A program made the translations under genes and the position numbers. From assembly GCF_018882155.1 (NCBI RefSeq), contig NZ_JACVPA010000001.1:744001-808000 (forward strand): a stretch of 64,000 nt of DNA, written 5' to 3'. Origin of the DNA: Polynucleobacter nymphae. Its GTDB lineage: Bacteria; Pseudomonadota; Gammaproteobacteria; Burkholderiales; Burkholderiaceae. Positions 42,967 to 52,594 of the stretch are shown piece after piece. How positions within the stretch are numbered: position 1 is the first letter of the stretch; every line of letters starts with the position of its first letter. The notes under the pieces are model-generated. The model did no database searches and had not been told where the DNA came from. It saw nothing but the letters and a program-made list of their open reading frames with translations.

Positions 42967-44043
42967 TTACCTAATCTCTGGCAAGACCGCTATTCTAGCA
43001 AAAAAATCCTGCCAAGTCAGGGATTTACCAGCTAATTGAGCCTGTTTTTCAGCATTCAGAGCCAATTGAAGGGCAATTCTAGCCCTAGGGCCAGAAAGAG
43101 TGCCTGAAGCCAAGCATCCATCAAGGTCTTTTTCTGGGATATCAGTCAAAGTAGCGCCAGCTCCGGTTCGAGTGGTTCGCACTAGCGCAACGCCCTTTTT
43201 TACAGCCGTTACCAAAGTATCTCTCCAGGCGTCATGAAAGCCCCCCATACCCGATCCAGCGAGGACTAAGCCCTTCACCTGGGAATTGAGCCAGAGCGCA
43301 ATCGTCTCAGAGCGTGCGCCCGCATGGCTCGTCAAGATTTCCACCCAAGGCCATTCATCGCCCTTGGGGATGGGTAAATCCTCTTTCCAAGCCGCCTCTT
43401 TAGCCTTCACGCCCCAGAGCCATGAAGGATTAATTAAGCCAACTGAGCTACTAGGAGAGGCTTGAATGGGTGCATTCAGTGCAGAGCCATGTCGCTTAGC
43501 CAAGTCCATCGCCATGCAGCCCCTGCCATCCATTACAGCGTAAATACCACCAGGACAATTCTCCAATGGGGTAGATGCCCAGCGAATCGCATCTAGTAGG
43601 TTAGAAGGTCCATCTGCTTGGGGGGCATTTGATGGCAACATGGCGCCGGTTAAGATCACCCGTTTGCCTAAAATTTGAGCATAATTTCCACAGGTGAGCT
43701 GTAAAAAGATACCCGTCTCTTCAATGGTGTCTGTTCCGTGAGTAATCACTAACCCCAAAACCGCCGGATTAGCAAGGGAAGCTCTAACAACTTCACCAAG
43801 ATCACTTAATAACGCCTCTGTCAGGTTCCGGCTATTGATGTTAGCCACTTGCTGAGAAACCAGCTTGACGCCCTCTGGAACAGCGGATTCAATATGAGTC
43901 AGCAAAGACTTCACCTCCACTTGTCCAGCCTCATATCGCAAGGGCTGATCGCCTGGGTTTGGGGCCAAACCGGCAATGGTGCCGCCCATTCCTAGAACTA
44001 AGATGTGGGGAGAATTTTCAGGTTTAGCTTGATTTGGACTCAT
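42967..44043 (-). CDS. L-asparaginase
   Basis: Hydrolyses asparagine to aspartate and ammonia, 358 residues. Both catalytic Thr segments are visible: [11 protein letters not shown] near residue 18 and [12 protein letters not shown] near residue 99 (T-D-T with the adjacent Lys/Asp system). There is no signal peptide, so it appears cytoplasmic, although the sequence is closer to bacterial two-domain type enzymes than I can subtype. It is divergent from lexA, with 60 bp between the two starts, and the LexA box is in that gap. Confidence 0.9.
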   Translation of the reverse strand: MSPNQAKPENSPHILVLGMGGTIAGLAPNPGDQPLRYEAGQVEVKSLLTHIESAVPEGVKLVSQQVANINSRNLTEALLSDLGEVVRASLANPAVLGLVITHGTDTIEETGIFLQLTCGNYAQILGKRVILTGAMLPSNAPQADGPSNLLDAIRWASTPLENCPGGIYAVMDGRGCMAMDLAKRHGSALNAPIQASPSSSVGLINPSWLWGVKAKEAAWKEDLPIPKGDEWPWVEILTSHAGARSETIALWLNSQVKGLVLAGSGMGGFHDAWRDTLVTAVKKGVALVRTTRTGAGATLTDIPEKDLDGCLASGTLSGPRARIALQLALNAEKQAQLAGKSLTWQDFFARIAVLPEIR

Positions 44044-44068
44044 ACCCCCATTATCTCCCCTAAAGGAC

Positions 44069-44102
44069 TTGAAAAATCAAATAGTGCTGTATACAATCCC
44101 AG
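44069..44102 (+). promoter_or_regulatory. lexA promoter with overlapping LexA (SOS) box
   Basis: TTGAAA (44069-44074) and TACAAT (44092-44097) are 17 bases apart. CTGTATACAATCCCAG at 44087-44102 matches the CTGT-N8-ACAG box with one change (CCAG). It covers the -10, so LexA binding would block its own promoter. The predicted transcript start falls at the ATG itself. Confidence 0.75.
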
Positions 44103-44103
44103 T

Positions 44104-44823
44104 ATGGACATAAATACAGTCGATTTTCCTGAGGAGCTGACTGCCCTCCCCAAACTCACTTCACGCCAGAATGAGATTTTGGAATTAATCACTAGAGCCA
44201 TTGATGAAAGTGGCTCACCACCTACTCGCGCAGAAATTGCCACCCAACTCGGTTTTGCATCTGCCAATGCTGCTGAAGAACATCTTCGCGCACTCGCAAA
44301 AAAAGGTTATATCGAATTAACTCCTGGCACTTCTCGCGGCATTCGGATTCCACAACGTTTTAATCAAACGCATCACACCAATAAATATCGCCAGATGTCA
44401 TTGCCATCAGGTGCATTACAACAACTCACGCTTCCCTTAATTGGACGTGTTGCTGCTGGCTCACCCATTATGGCGGTTGAGCATATTGAAAAACAAGTTC
44501 CAATTGATCCAAACTTGTTTAGCAAGGGTGCCGACTACTTATTAAAAGTGGTTGGGATGAGTATGCGAGATGCTGGAATTTTGGATGGCGACTATTTGGC
44601 CGTGCGTAAAACAACCGAAGTTCGTAATGGCGATATCGTGGTTGCACGTCTTGATGATGAAGTAACAGTGAAGCGTTGGCAGCAAAAGAAAACTGCTAAT
44701 GGTATGGTGATTGAATTACAAGCCGAGAATCCAGACTTTAAAAACATTTTAGTAGATGGTCGTCAACCCAACTTCGCGATTGAGGGTCAAGCTGTTGGCC
44801 TCATTAGGGCTGGAGGGCTGTAA
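44104..44823 (+). CDS. lexA: SOS repressor LexA
   Basis: Represses the DNA-damage regulon and is inactivated by RecA-stimulated self-cleavage. 239 residues from ATG 44104. The winged-helix domain runs from [12 protein letters not shown] through the recognition helix ([14 protein letters not shown]); the cleavage bond is A118-G119 in RVAAGSP; catalytic S153 (GMSMRDAG) and K190 (EVTVKRW) are in place. The linker and hinge (residues 80-110) are longer than in E. coli LexA. An SOS box overlaps the promoter. The transcript probably has no 5' leader. Confidence 0.97.
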   Translation: MDINTVDFPEELTALPKLTSRQNEILELITRAIDESGSPPTRAEIATQLGFASANAAEEHLRALAKKGYIELTPGTSRGIRIPQRFNQTHHTNKYRQMSLPSGALQQLTLPLIGRVAAGSPIMAVEHIEKQVPIDPNLFSKGADYLLKVVGMSMRDAGILDGDYLAVRKTTEVRNGDIVVARLDDEVTVKRWQQKKTANGMVIELQAENPDFKNILVDGRQPNFAIEGQAVGLIRAGGL

Positions 44824-44840
44824 ACCAATCGCTCTAAAAC

Positions 44841-44870
44841 AAAAGGCCTCCACTGGAGGCCTTTTTATTT
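44841..44870. terminator. Bidirectional terminator between lexA and the lipoprotein gene
   Basis: GGCCTCC and GGAGGCC form a 7-bp stem with a 3-base loop, flanked by AAAA on the left and TTTTT on the right, so it works on both strands between two convergent genes. Confidence 0.85.
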
Positions 44871-44896
44871 TCCCCATTGGGGGCTAAGTATTGAAT

Positions 44897-45358
44897 TTAC
44901 TTCTTGCTTGGCGCTACTACATTTGCATTCTTTGGCGACGAAGTAATAATGATGATGGTTTTTGGTCCCAGAAAAGAGCCTTCACTAAGCTCTACAGAAG
45001 CGGTGCGATCACCTTTTGTAAAAACCAAAGTACTCGTTTTAGATTTCACAGCACTAACTGTTGTCCAGCCTGCTCTTGGATATTCAGATTGGAAAAAGGC
45101 ATAAATATCTGTTGGTGTTTGTACGCCAGACAACGTGACCCGACCTACCCAGCTATCACCACGACCAATGATTAAAGAATCTGAACCAACAATTTTGGAT
45201 GCGGCTGGTAACGGCATATCGCCTAGGAGTTGAGTCTGAATCTCCTGAACCTCACTAGTTGTCCCAGTAGGAGAGTCCCCAGAGCTAGCACAAGCGCCTA
45301 ATAGCGCAGAAAAGCACAATGTCAGTATTCCAACTTTAAGTGTGTGTAGTTTGATCAT
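44897..45358 (-). CDS. Small lipoprotein of unknown function
   Basis: Predicted outer-membrane or periplasmic lipoprotein, 153 residues. The signal peptide KVGILTLCFSALLGAC ends with lipobox LGAC, followed by a Ser/Thr/Gly-rich linker. The folded part (residues 45-140) includes VQTPTDIYAFFQSEYPRAG and GPKTIIIITSS, which suggests an alpha/beta domain. I do not recognise a named family. It is convergent with lexA; the tRNA-Cys gene lies about 95 bp upstream. Confidence 0.75.
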   Translation of the reverse strand: MIKLHTLKVGILTLCFSALLGACASSGDSPTGTTSEVQEIQTQLLGDMPLPAASKIVGSDSLIIGRGDSWVGRVTLSGVQTPTDIYAFFQSEYPRAGWTTVSAVKSKTSTLVFTKGDRTASVELSEGSFLGPKTIIIITSSPKNANVVAPSKK

Positions 45359-45453
45359 TTTTCGCTATATTTCGCTTTAGGTAGTTAATGAGTATTACTT
45401 CCATTGCTTGAAAGTATTTTAGGGGATACCCCCATTTCGTCAAGCGAAATTAC

Positions 45454-45527
45454 TGGAGGCGCGTGAGGGAATCGAACCCCCGTACGAAGCTTTGCAGGCT
45501 CCTGCCTAACCACTCGGCCAACGCGCC
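45454..45527 (-). tRNA. tRNA-Cys (GCA)
   Basis: 74 nt including an encoded CCA. Acceptor stem GGCGCGT pairs with ACGCGCC; the anticodon loop CTGCAAA gives GCA; the T loop is TTCGATT. It is 49 nt downstream of tRNA-Gly, after a terminator-like hairpin. Confidence 0.97.
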
Positions 45528-45540
45528 AAATACTTAAATC

Positions 45541-45570
45541 AAAAATGGGAAGCTTTTCAGGGCTTCCCAT
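45541..45570 (-). terminator. Terminator-like hairpin between tRNA-Gly and tRNA-Cys
   Basis: On the minus strand ATGGGAAGC and GCTTCCCAT form a 9-bp stem with an 8-base loop, followed by TTTTTGATTT. It may end the pgsA-tRNA-Gly transcript or act as a processing element before tRNA-Cys. Confidence 0.6.
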
Positions 45571-45576
45571 CGAACT

Positions 45577-45652
45577 TGGAGCGGGAAAGGAGGTTCGAAC
45601 TCCCGACCTATACCTTGGCAAGGTATCGCTCTACCAGCTGAGCTATTCCCGC
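45577..45652 (-). tRNA. tRNA-Gly (GCC)
   Basis: 76 nt with encoded CCA. Acceptor stem GCGGGAA pairs with TTCCCGC, D-arm AGCTCAGCTGGTAGAGC, anticodon loop TTGCCAA giving GCC, T loop TTCGAAC. It lies 82 bp downstream of pgsA, as commonly in the uvrC-pgsA-tRNA neighbourhood. Confidence 0.97.
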
Positions 45653-45734
45653 ATAACAGGGCGACAGTTTAACAAACAATCGAAGAGAAAGCATTATTCC
45701 TTCGAAAGGCTCAATTGGCTGGGCTTTGTAAGAG

Positions 45735-46310
45735 TTAATCAATCTTGCCAGCTAATTGTGGCAAGGCCTTTTTCATGTAATAGAACATTGACCAGAGTGT
45801 TAGAAAAGAAGCTACCCAAATTAGCCAAGTGCCAATTCTGGCGCAGTCCAGCCAGCCAAATAAAGTGTCATTAAGCAATAAAAACGGAATTGCCACTAAT
45901 TGCGATGTCGTTTTTAATTTACCGACCAAATGCACAGCCACGCTTTTACCAGCGCCCAACAAAGCCATCCACTCTCGCAAAGCAGAGATCGTAATTTCTC
46001 GTCCAATAATGATCAGCGCAACCCACACTTGAACACGGTCCATATTTAACAAGACCAATAATGCTGCTGCCACAATGAGTTTATCGGCGACGGGATCTAA
46101 AAATTGCCCAAAGGCAGATTCTTGCTGCATGCGTCTCGCCAAAAATCCATCCAACCAATCTGTGAGCGCAGCAAACACAAAGATGACCGTTGCGATGACA
46201 TTCTTCTCAAGCGGCGTTAACCATGTGCCTGGAAGATAAAAGATTCCTATCAGCAATGGAATTGCTGCAACACGCAACCAGGTTAAGGCAATCGGTAGAT
46301 TAAATGGCAT
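45735..46310 (-). CDS. pgsA: CDP-diacylglycerol-glycerol-3-phosphate 3-phosphatidyltransferase
   Basis: Integral membrane enzyme making phosphatidylglycerophosphate, the first step to phosphatidylglycerol and cardiolipin. 191 residues with four to six hydrophobic helices. The CDP-alcohol phosphatidyltransferase motif D-G-X2-A-R-X8-G-X3-D-X3-D is visible as DWLDGFLARRM followed by FGQFLDPVADK. It starts 35 bp after uvrC on the same strand. Confidence 0.96.
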   Translation of the reverse strand: MPFNLPIALTWLRVAAIPLLIGIFYLPGTWLTPLEKNVIATVIFVFAALTDWLDGFLARRMQQESAFGQFLDPVADKLIVAAALLVLLNMDRVQVWVALIIIGREITISALREWMALLGAGKSVAVHLVGKLKTTSQLVAIPFLLLNDTLFGWLDCARIGTWLIWVASFLTLWSMFYYMKKALPQLAGKID

Positions 46311-46344
46311 ATATCAAGCATAAACTAAATGAGTGACTGATTTG

Positions 46345-48267
46345 CTAGTGGAGCTGGCGATAAATTTGCTCAGCAAGAGTAAGTGAGACTCCTTCTACGC
46401 TGGCAATCTCTTCGATGCTTGCATTAGCAACCCCTTTTAAGCCGCCAAAACGGGCTAGTAGCTTTTGGCGTCGCTTTGCGCCGATACCTTCGATCTCCTC
46501 TAAACGGGAGACCGTTCTTGCTTTAGCTCGCTTGGCGCGCATACCGGTGATTGCAAAACGATGAGCCTCATCACGAATCTGTGCAACTAGTAATAAAGCG
46601 GCACTATCAATGCCAAGTTCTAGGGCTTTGCGCCCATCAGCAAAGATCAGTGTCTCCAAGCCCACCTTACGCCCCTCGCCTTTAGCTACCCCCACAATTA
46701 ACCCCACATCCATGCCAAACTCTGCCAGGACTTGCCTTGCCATCTCAACCTGCCCTTTACCGCCATCAATCAGAATGACCTGCGGGATCTTATCTACCGG
46801 GAGCTCCTGAAAGTTGGCATAGCGTCTTTGCAAGACTTGTCGCATAGCAGCGTAGTCGTCACCTGGAGTAATGTCGGTGATATTAAAACGGCGGTATTCA
46901 CTAGACTGCATCACGTTCTTTGCATAAACCACACAAGAAGCTTGGGTTGCTTCCCCAGAGGTATGACTAATATCAAAACACTCGATTCGTAATTGCTCAA
47001 GACTTTCTAAATCGAGTGCCAAAATATCTGCTAATGCACGTGCTCTGGCCAACTGCCCACCAGTCTCCACTAAGCGCTTAGTCAAAGCAATCTTGGCATT
47101 ACCCTCAGCCATTGCAAGCCAATGCCGTCTTTGTCCATGTGGTTGATGTAAGAAGGTAATTTTTCTACCAGCCTGAGCATTTAATAACTCATGCAAACCT
47201 TCAGGAGGCACATCACTCAGCTTAGATACATCATCACTGATCGATTGCAGAGCGTGATTTAAAACGAGTACAGATGGAATTAAATTGCTTGTTGCTCCAG
47301 AAGCCGCCTCATCCATATTTTCTTCTAAATAATGTTGCGCAATAAAAGCTTCCAGAATTTCTGGGGGCGATGGTAGCTCGCCAGAGGTCGTACGTAATCC
47401 TTTGGGGAAGTAAGCTCTATCGCCTAGGTGACGGCCACCCCGCACCATTGCCAAATTCACACAAACCATTCCCTCCATTTGCGCAAGCGCAATCACATCC
47501 ACATCGCCCTCACCTTCAGCAACGGTATCCATCGATTGCTGCTGCAGAACACTAGAGAGATCGGCAATCCGATCTCGCAGAACTGCAGCCATTTCAAATT
47601 CCATCGCTTCGCTATGCACATGCATTTCTTTTTCAAGCTCTGATAACACCCGACTGTGATCACCCTCTAAAAATCGGGTTGCCTGAGCCACATCTTGACC
47701 GTATTGCTCTCCGCTGAGCCTGCCAACACACGGGGCGCTACAACGATGAATTTGATGGAGTAAACAAGGGCGACTGCGATTCTTAAAGACAGAGTCTTCA
47801 CAGGTTCGTAGACGAAACACTTTTTGTAAAATCTGCACGCTATTGCGCACCGCCCAAGAATTTGGAAAAGGCCCGAAGTAATGGTTGCGTTTATCGATCT
47901 TGCCACGATAGGAGGCCAGCCGTGGGAACTGGTGGCCCGTTAACATCACATAGGGGTAAGACTTATCATCTCTAAATAAAATATTAAATGGTGGAGCCAG
48001 CTCTTTAATGAGATTGTTCTCTAGAATGAGGGCTTCGGTTTCGGTCCGTGTTACTGTTGTTTCATAACGGGCGATTTTGCCCACCATCAGTGCTATGCGT
48101 GGAGAAAGTTGTTTGCTTTGAAAATAACTGGAGACGCGTTTTTTAAGGTGGCGAGCTTTGCCAACATATAGAATCTGCCCCGCTTCATCAAAGAAGCGAT
48201 ACACCCCCGGTAATCCGGGTAGCCGTTTAACGTCCTGCTGAAGGTTTTCAAAAAAAGAATTACTCAT
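46345..48267 (-). CDS. uvrC: Excinuclease ABC subunit UvrC
   Basis: Makes the dual incisions in nucleotide excision repair. 640 residues from ATG 48267. The N-terminal GIY-YIG nuclease ([18 protein letters not shown], 3' incision) is followed by a Cys-rich region, the UvrB-interacting UVR motif (around [19 protein letters not shown]), the RNase H-like endonuclease ([17 protein letters not shown]) for the 5' cut, and a C-terminal helix-hairpin-helix pair. A TTG at 48300 is possible but less likely. Its start codon overlaps the earP start codon on the other strand by two bases, so neither gene has a private upstream region. Confidence 0.95.
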   Translation of the reverse strand: MSNSFFENLQQDVKRLPGLPGVYRFFDEAGQILYVGKARHLKKRVSSYFQSKQLSPRIALMVGKIARYETTVTRTETEALILENNLIKELAPPFNILFRDDKSYPYVMLTGHQFPRLASYRGKIDKRNHYFGPFPNSWAVRNSVQILQKVFRLRTCEDSVFKNRSRPCLLHQIHRCSAPCVGRLSGEQYGQDVAQATRFLEGDHSRVLSELEKEMHVHSEAMEFEMAAVLRDRIADLSSVLQQQSMDTVAEGEGDVDVIALAQMEGMVCVNLAMVRGGRHLGDRAYFPKGLRTTSGELPSPPEILEAFIAQHYLEENMDEAASGATSNLIPSVLVLNHALQSISDDVSKLSDVPPEGLHELLNAQAGRKITFLHQPHGQRRHWLAMAEGNAKIALTKRLVETGGQLARARALADILALDLESLEQLRIECFDISHTSGEATQASCVVYAKNVMQSSEYRRFNITDITPGDDYAAMRQVLQRRYANFQELPVDKIPQVILIDGGKGQVEMARQVLAEFGMDVGLIVGVAKGEGRKVGLETLIFADGRKALELGIDSAALLLVAQIRDEAHRFAITGMRAKRAKARTVSRLEEIEGIGAKRRQKLLARFGGLKGVANASIEEIASVEGVSLTLAEQIYRQLH

Positions 48268-49336
48268 GCGTTGGGATATTTTCTGCCAAATCGTAGACAA
48301 CTATGGTGATGCTGGTATTTGCTGGCGTCTAGCCCGAAGCTTATCAAGTCTTCATGGCCAAGAAGTACGTATTTTCTGCAATGACTTGCCAACCCTTAAT
48401 TTACTCGCTTCTGGCAGCAATGAAGCTCTCAGCCACAAAATTGATCTGCAACCATGGGAAGCTAGCTATAACAATGCCAGGCATCCCGTGCAAACTCCGG
48501 ATGTAGTCATTGAGGCTTTTGCTTGCGATTTACCAGAACGTTATCTTGCGGGACTCTTCATTGCCCCCGTAAAACCGATCATCATTAATTTAGAGTATTT
48601 AAGTGCCGAGCCATGGATTACGGAATTTCATGCAAAGGCATCGCCACAATCTCATGGTATTTCAAAGTATTTTTTCTTCCCAGGATTTCAAAATGATGTT
48701 GGTGGCCTACTACTAGATCCCATCCCTCCTGAAGGAGCACAAGTTGCCCATCTCATTCCAAAGAGTTTGAAATCGATCTGGATAAATCTGCGGCCTAGGG
48801 CAAAACGCATCAGTATTTTTTGCTACCCTGGAGCGCCCTTACGTAAATGGCTTGAAGACTTAGGCAGTCTTGGGGAAAGCGTTGATGTATTACTGACCCA
48901 TGGACACGCAGAGCTCTTAAATCTACCGGGTGAAAAAGCGATTCACTTACCTGCGAACATTCAACTCCTCTCAATCCCATTTGTATCGCAAGATGAATAT
49001 GACTGGGTGCTTTCCCAATGCGACTTTAATATTGTCCGGGGAGAAGATTCATTCATCCGCACGCAACTTGCTGGCAAACCATTTATTTGGCACATCTACC
49101 CTCAAGAAGATCGCGCCCACGAAGTCAAATTAGCTGCTTTTTTAGATCTATACCTAGAGAATGCTAGCCAAGAACTTAGATTAGCCGCGATTGCTGCAAT
49201 GACTTGGGCCATGCCCAGTGAATGGCTTCAATCACTAGACGCCTGGCATAGTCACTCCATCGCCTGGCGTGCCCATATACTCAGAAAACAAGAAGATGGC
49301 GGTCTAGCAGCGCGCTTAATGCGCTTTATAGCCTAA
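48266..49336 (+). CDS. earP: EF-P arginine rhamnosyltransferase EarP
   Basis: GT-B glycosyltransferase that adds rhamnose from dTDP-rhamnose to Arg32 of elongation factor P, 356 residues. The N-terminal signature [20 protein letters not shown] carries the catalytic aspartate pair; the late RGEDS motif (near residue 260) holds a conserved Glu at the nucleotide-sugar site. efp follows 86 bp downstream on the same strand with the matching Arg32. The dTDP-rhamnose pathway genes are not in the window. The start overlaps the divergent uvrC start. Confidence 0.95.
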   Translation: MRWDIFCQIVDNYGDAGICWRLARSLSSLHGQEVRIFCNDLPTLNLLASGSNEALSHKIDLQPWEASYNNARHPVQTPDVVIEAFACDLPERYLAGLFIAPVKPIIINLEYLSAEPWITEFHAKASPQSHGISKYFFFPGFQNDVGGLLLDPIPPEGAQVAHLIPKSLKSIWINLRPRAKRISIFCYPGAPLRKWLEDLGSLGESVDVLLTHGHAELLNLPGEKAIHLPANIQLLSIPFVSQDEYDWVLSQCDFNIVRGEDSFIRTQLAGKPFIWHIYPQEDRAHEVKLAAFLDLYLENASQELRLAAIAAMTWAMPSEWLQSLDAWHSHSIAWRAHILRKQEDGGLAARLMRFIA

Positions 49337-49422
49337 GCCCTGCAATAAAGGCTTTCGGGCGGTTACAATCTTGTTTTTGATAAAAACTGCAGAAAAATAG
49401 CTCTGCACCCAGGAATAGCAAG

Positions 49423-49983
49423 ATGAAAACAGCACAAGAACTCCGCGTTGGTAACGTAGTAATGATCGGCACTGATGCCATGGTCGTTTTAAAAGCCGAA
49501 TATAGCCGCTCAGGCCGCAACTCCTCAGTTGTGAAAATGAAATTTAAGAACTTGTTAAGTGGCGCGCCTAACGAAGGTGTTTATAAAGCTGATGATAAGT
49601 TTGATGTTGTCATTCTTGAAAAGAAAGATTGCACCTATTCTTATTTCGCAGATCCCATGTATGTATTTATGGATGGTGACTACAACCAGTACGAAGTGGA
49701 AGCCGAGTTCATGGGTGATGCATTAAATTACCTTGAAGAAAGCATGCCATGCGAAGTCGTGTTCTACGAAGGTAAAGCACTTTCAGTAGCAATGCCGAAC
49801 TCACTCGTTCGTGAAATCATTTACACAGAACCTGCAGTAAAAGGCGATACCAGCTCCGGTAAAGTCTTGAAGAATGCAAAACTGGCCACCGGCTATGAAT
49901 TGCAAGTTCCTTTGTTCTGTAATACTGGTGACAAAATCGAAATAGATACTCGTACCGGTGAATACCGCAGCCGCGCTAACTAA
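49423..49983 (+). CDS. efp: Translation elongation factor P (arginine-modified type)
   Basis: tRNA-mimic that relieves ribosome stalling at proline runs, 186 residues. Three beta-barrel domains. The modified loop tip has R32 in [11 protein letters not shown] instead of the lysine used by the EpmA/YjeK system, consistent with rhamnosylation by EarP next door. The C-terminal [16 protein letters not shown] is canonical. ATG follows AGGA. A TGCAGA/TCTGCA inverted repeat (49388-49407) lies in the leader; its role is unknown. Confidence 0.97.
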   Translation: MKTAQELRVGNVVMIGTDAMVVLKAEYSRSGRNSSVVKMKFKNLLSGAPNEGVYKADDKFDVVILEKKDCTYSYFADPMYVFMDGDYNQYEVEAEFMGDALNYLEESMPCEVVFYEGKALSVAMPNSLVREIIYTEPAVKGDTSSGKVLKNAKLATGYELQVPLFCNTGDKIEIDTRTGEYRSRAN

Positions 49984-50013
49984 ATAAAAACTGAGCAGCA
50001 AACGCTCAAACAA

Positions 50014-50040
50014 AAGCCCAGCATGCTGGGCTTTTTTATT
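50014..50040 (+). terminator. Rho-independent terminator of efp
   Basis: AGCCCAG and CTGGGCT pair around a CATG loop, preceded by AAA and followed by TTTTTTATT, 30 bases after the efp stop. Confidence 0.88.
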
Positions 50041-50066
50041 GTGGTGCTTAAGGCCATAATGTCAAA

Positions 50067-51071
50067 ATGACAAATAACATCCCTCACACAATCAGACCCC
50101 TCAAGGTGACTGATATTCCACAACTCATAGACTGCGTAAGGCGCTGCTATGGAGATAGCTATCCTTTTCATGAAATGTATGATCCGGTAGCACTTCAAAA
50201 AATGGTGGATGACAAATTAATGCACTCCGTTGTTGCCATTCATGCAGATGGTCATCTGATAGGTCACTGCGCACTTACTTTTGATAGTGTTAATAACACC
50301 ACCCCAGAAGCTGGGAAGATGATTGTTGACCCAGATTTTCGTGGTCATCATATTGCCGAAGAGATGGCAAAAGTTCGCATTGATATTGCTAAGCAATTAG
50401 ATTTAGTAGGATTTTGGACTGACTGCGTTACTAACCATCCTTATAGCCAAGATGAAATGATTGCATTTGGCGCACAAGAGACAGGGATATTACTGGGCGC
50501 ATCCCCTTCTCGAGAAATGGCTGGCTTGCAAAACTTTGCCGATACTCGTATGTCTTTTTTATCTTGCTATCTGCCACTAAAAGAAAATATCAACACGATT
50601 TACCTACCCGAAAATCATTTTGATTTTGTAAATGATTTAGCTACGAGGGTGAATGTCAAAAGAAAGATTGCGATATCCAATGCCTCAGGATCCGGTAAAT
50701 CGGTATATAGCGTCAAAGTAAATCCTGCGACCCAAATGGCTAATTTCAAGGTGCAGCATATCGGTGAAGACTTTTCCTCAGCCATGAGTGCCGAGCTTGC
50801 AAAGCTCGAATCACAGAACTTGGCTTTTACGATACTGAACCTGCCCATATCGCAAGAGGCTGCTGCTGTAGCTTTTTCTCAGCTCGAAGACATGGGGTTC
50901 TTTTGGGGTGCATGGCTACCCAATTATTCGGCTCAAGGCGATGTAATCCGCCTGCAAAAGCTACATGAGTCCATCAACGTAGATGAGATCATTTGCGCAA
51001 GAGCTCAGGGTGAGGAAATTAAAAAATATGTTATTTCTGAATGGGATCGGGTAACACCCAAAAATAAGTAA
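50067..51071 (+). CDS. GNAT family N-acetyltransferase domain protein
   Basis: 334-residue protein whose first 150 residues match the GNAT fold: HTIRPLKVTDIPQLIDCV start, and MIVDPDFRGHHIAEEM, which is the acetyl-CoA pyrophosphate loop (Q/R-X2-G-X-G/A type; here R-G-H-H-I-A). The second half (residues 165-334) is unlike typical short GNATs and may be a second, degenerate GNAT-like domain; it includes LENQ-free acidic segments such as SQLEDMGFFWGAW. Substrate unknown. It is 27 bp after the efp terminator, so probably a separate transcript; convergent with nagZ. Confidence 0.75.
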   Translation: MTNNIPHTIRPLKVTDIPQLIDCVRRCYGDSYPFHEMYDPVALQKMVDDKLMHSVVAIHADGHLIGHCALTFDSVNNTTPEAGKMIVDPDFRGHHIAEEMAKVRIDIAKQLDLVGFWTDCVTNHPYSQDEMIAFGAQETGILLGASPSREMAGLQNFADTRMSFLSCYLPLKENINTIYLPENHFDFVNDLATRVNVKRKIAISNASGSGKSVYSVKVNPATQMANFKVQHIGEDFSSAMSAELAKLESQNLAFTILNLPISQEAAAVAFSQLEDMGFFWGAWLPNYSAQGDVIRLQKLHESINVDEIICARAQGEEIKKYVISEWDRVTPKNK

Positions 51072-51091
51072 GGCAATGACAACAGTAATGA

Positions 51092-52165
51092 TTAAATCAA
51101 TCTGAATTGTTTTAACAAACCTTTTGCATGCTGATACTGCGCCTCATCTTGCAAATCATCCCAAGCCAATGCGGGTGACTTTGGCATTAAGCAATTTAAA
51201 CGCTCCATAGATTCTGATTTTTTAGCTTGAGATACCTTCAGTTTTGCAAGTAGTTGATCAGCTAAATCTGGGCGATTACAAATCAGGACTGCATCACAGC
51301 CAGCATTGAGTGCCAACTCAGCACCCTTCACGACAGAGCCCGCAACACTAGCTCCTTCCATTGATAGATCGTCACTAAAGATCACGCCCTCAAAACCCAG
51401 CTCCTGGCGTAGGATTGAATGAAGCCAGACACTAGAAAATCCTGCGGGGTTCTTATCTACCTTCGGATAGATGACGTGAGCAGGCATGACTGCTGCCAGA
51501 CTCAGATCTAACCACTCATAAGGCTTAGCATCATCATTCAAAATTTCAGTCAAGGAACGCTCATCTACCGGAATCGCTACATGAGAATCTGCTTCTGCCC
51601 AACCATGCCCCGGAAAATGCTTGCCACAGTTGGCCATATCAGCCAAACGCAAACCTTCATTTAGACTTTTAGCTAAGGCAAACACAATTTGTGGATCACG
51701 ACTAAATGAACGATCACCAATCACTCCACTACGACCAAAATCTAAATCTAGAACGGGGGTAAAACTGAAGTCCACACCACAAGCCCGCAGCTCAGCAGCC
51801 AATATGTATCCGCAAGCAGTAGCTGCCGCCATAGCAAGCGCTGCTGATTCGGCGGCATGAATCGATTGACTCTTGGCACTCCATAACTCACCCAACTTTC
51901 GCATTGCTGGCAAATGTGTAAACCCATCAGCCTTACAACGCTGAACTCTCCCGCCCTCATGATCAATTGAAATGAGTACATCAGGTCGTAGCTTTTTGAT
52001 CTCACCAGTGAGTTTGGTGAGCTGCTGACGATTAGCAAAGTTTCTACCAAATAAAATAACACCACCTGTCAAAGGATCTCGAATACGACGACGATCTTCG
52101 GTATTTAATTCAAGGCCTACAACATCTAATGTGACTGGGCCTGGATTCATAGTGGATTTACTCAT
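51092..52165 (-). CDS. nagZ: Beta-N-acetylhexosaminidase NagZ
   Basis: Glycoside hydrolase family 3 enzyme that removes GlcNAc from anhydro-muropeptides during peptidoglycan recycling, cytosolic. 357 residues. IDHEGGRVQR (substrate Arg), the catalytic loop KHFPGHGWAEADSH with the acid/base His-Asp dyad, and FSDDLSMEG containing the nucleophile Asp are all present. No signal peptide, as expected. It lies 31 bp after acpS at the end of the long lepA-to-nagZ run. Confidence 0.95.
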   Translation of the reverse strand: MSKSTMNPGPVTLDVVGLELNTEDRRRIRDPLTGGVILFGRNFANRQQLTKLTGEIKKLRPDVLISIDHEGGRVQRCKADGFTHLPAMRKLGELWSAKSQSIHAAESAALAMAAATACGYILAAELRACGVDFSFTPVLDLDFGRSGVIGDRSFSRDPQIVFALAKSLNEGLRLADMANCGKHFPGHGWAEADSHVAIPVDERSLTEILNDDAKPYEWLDLSLAAVMPAHVIYPKVDKNPAGFSSVWLHSILRQELGFEGVIFSDDLSMEGASVAGSVVKGAELALNAGCDAVLICNRPDLADQLLAKLKVSQAKKSESMERLNCLMPKSPALAWDDLQDEAQYQHAKGLLKQFRLI

Positions 52166-52196
52166 TTCTTCCTCTTGATATTCTTTCTTCTGACTT

Positions 52197-52589
52197 TTAT
52201 TTTTGAGTGACGATTACATGGGCAATAGCCATATCCTGCTCATCACTTACGGTAACTTGTGCTTCCCAATTTTTTTCCGCCATAAACTGAGCCAGAGCAC
52301 CCAAATAAGAAGTAACAGGCTTGCCACTGGGTTCATTTAAAGTTTGTAATGAGCGCCAAGTCATTGGCATTCTCATTCCTAGGCCAATTGCCTTAGAGAA
52401 GGCTTCTTTAGCTGCAAAGCGTGTCGCCAAGAAAGCAATCCCTCGCTTGTGATTTCTGGCAAGTCGGTGTTTAAATACCAACATCTCATCAGGGCCCAAA
52501 ATTCTCTCTGCTAAACGCCCATTGGTTCGATCGTAAGCTGCTTGTAAGCGCTCGATCTGAAGAATGTCTGTGCCGATACCGATGATCAT
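52197..52589 (-). CDS. acpS: Holo-[acyl-carrier-protein] synthase AcpS
   Basis: Transfers 4'-phosphopantetheine from CoA to Ser37 of acyl carrier protein (encoded at 61331-61570). 130 residues from ATG 52589, five bases after the pdxJ stop. [14 protein letters not shown] with metal D8 and [12 protein letters not shown] with metal Glu are the signature segments. A longer frame starting at 52652 overlaps pdxJ and is not supported. Confidence 0.95.
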   Translation of the reverse strand: MIIGIGTDILQIERLQAAYDRTNGRLAERILGPDEMLVFKHRLARNHKRGIAFLATRFAAKEAFSKAIGLGMRMPMTWRSLQTLNEPSGKPVTSYLGALAQFMAEKNWEAQVTVSDEQDMAIAHVIVTQK

Positions 52590-52594
52590 TTGGA

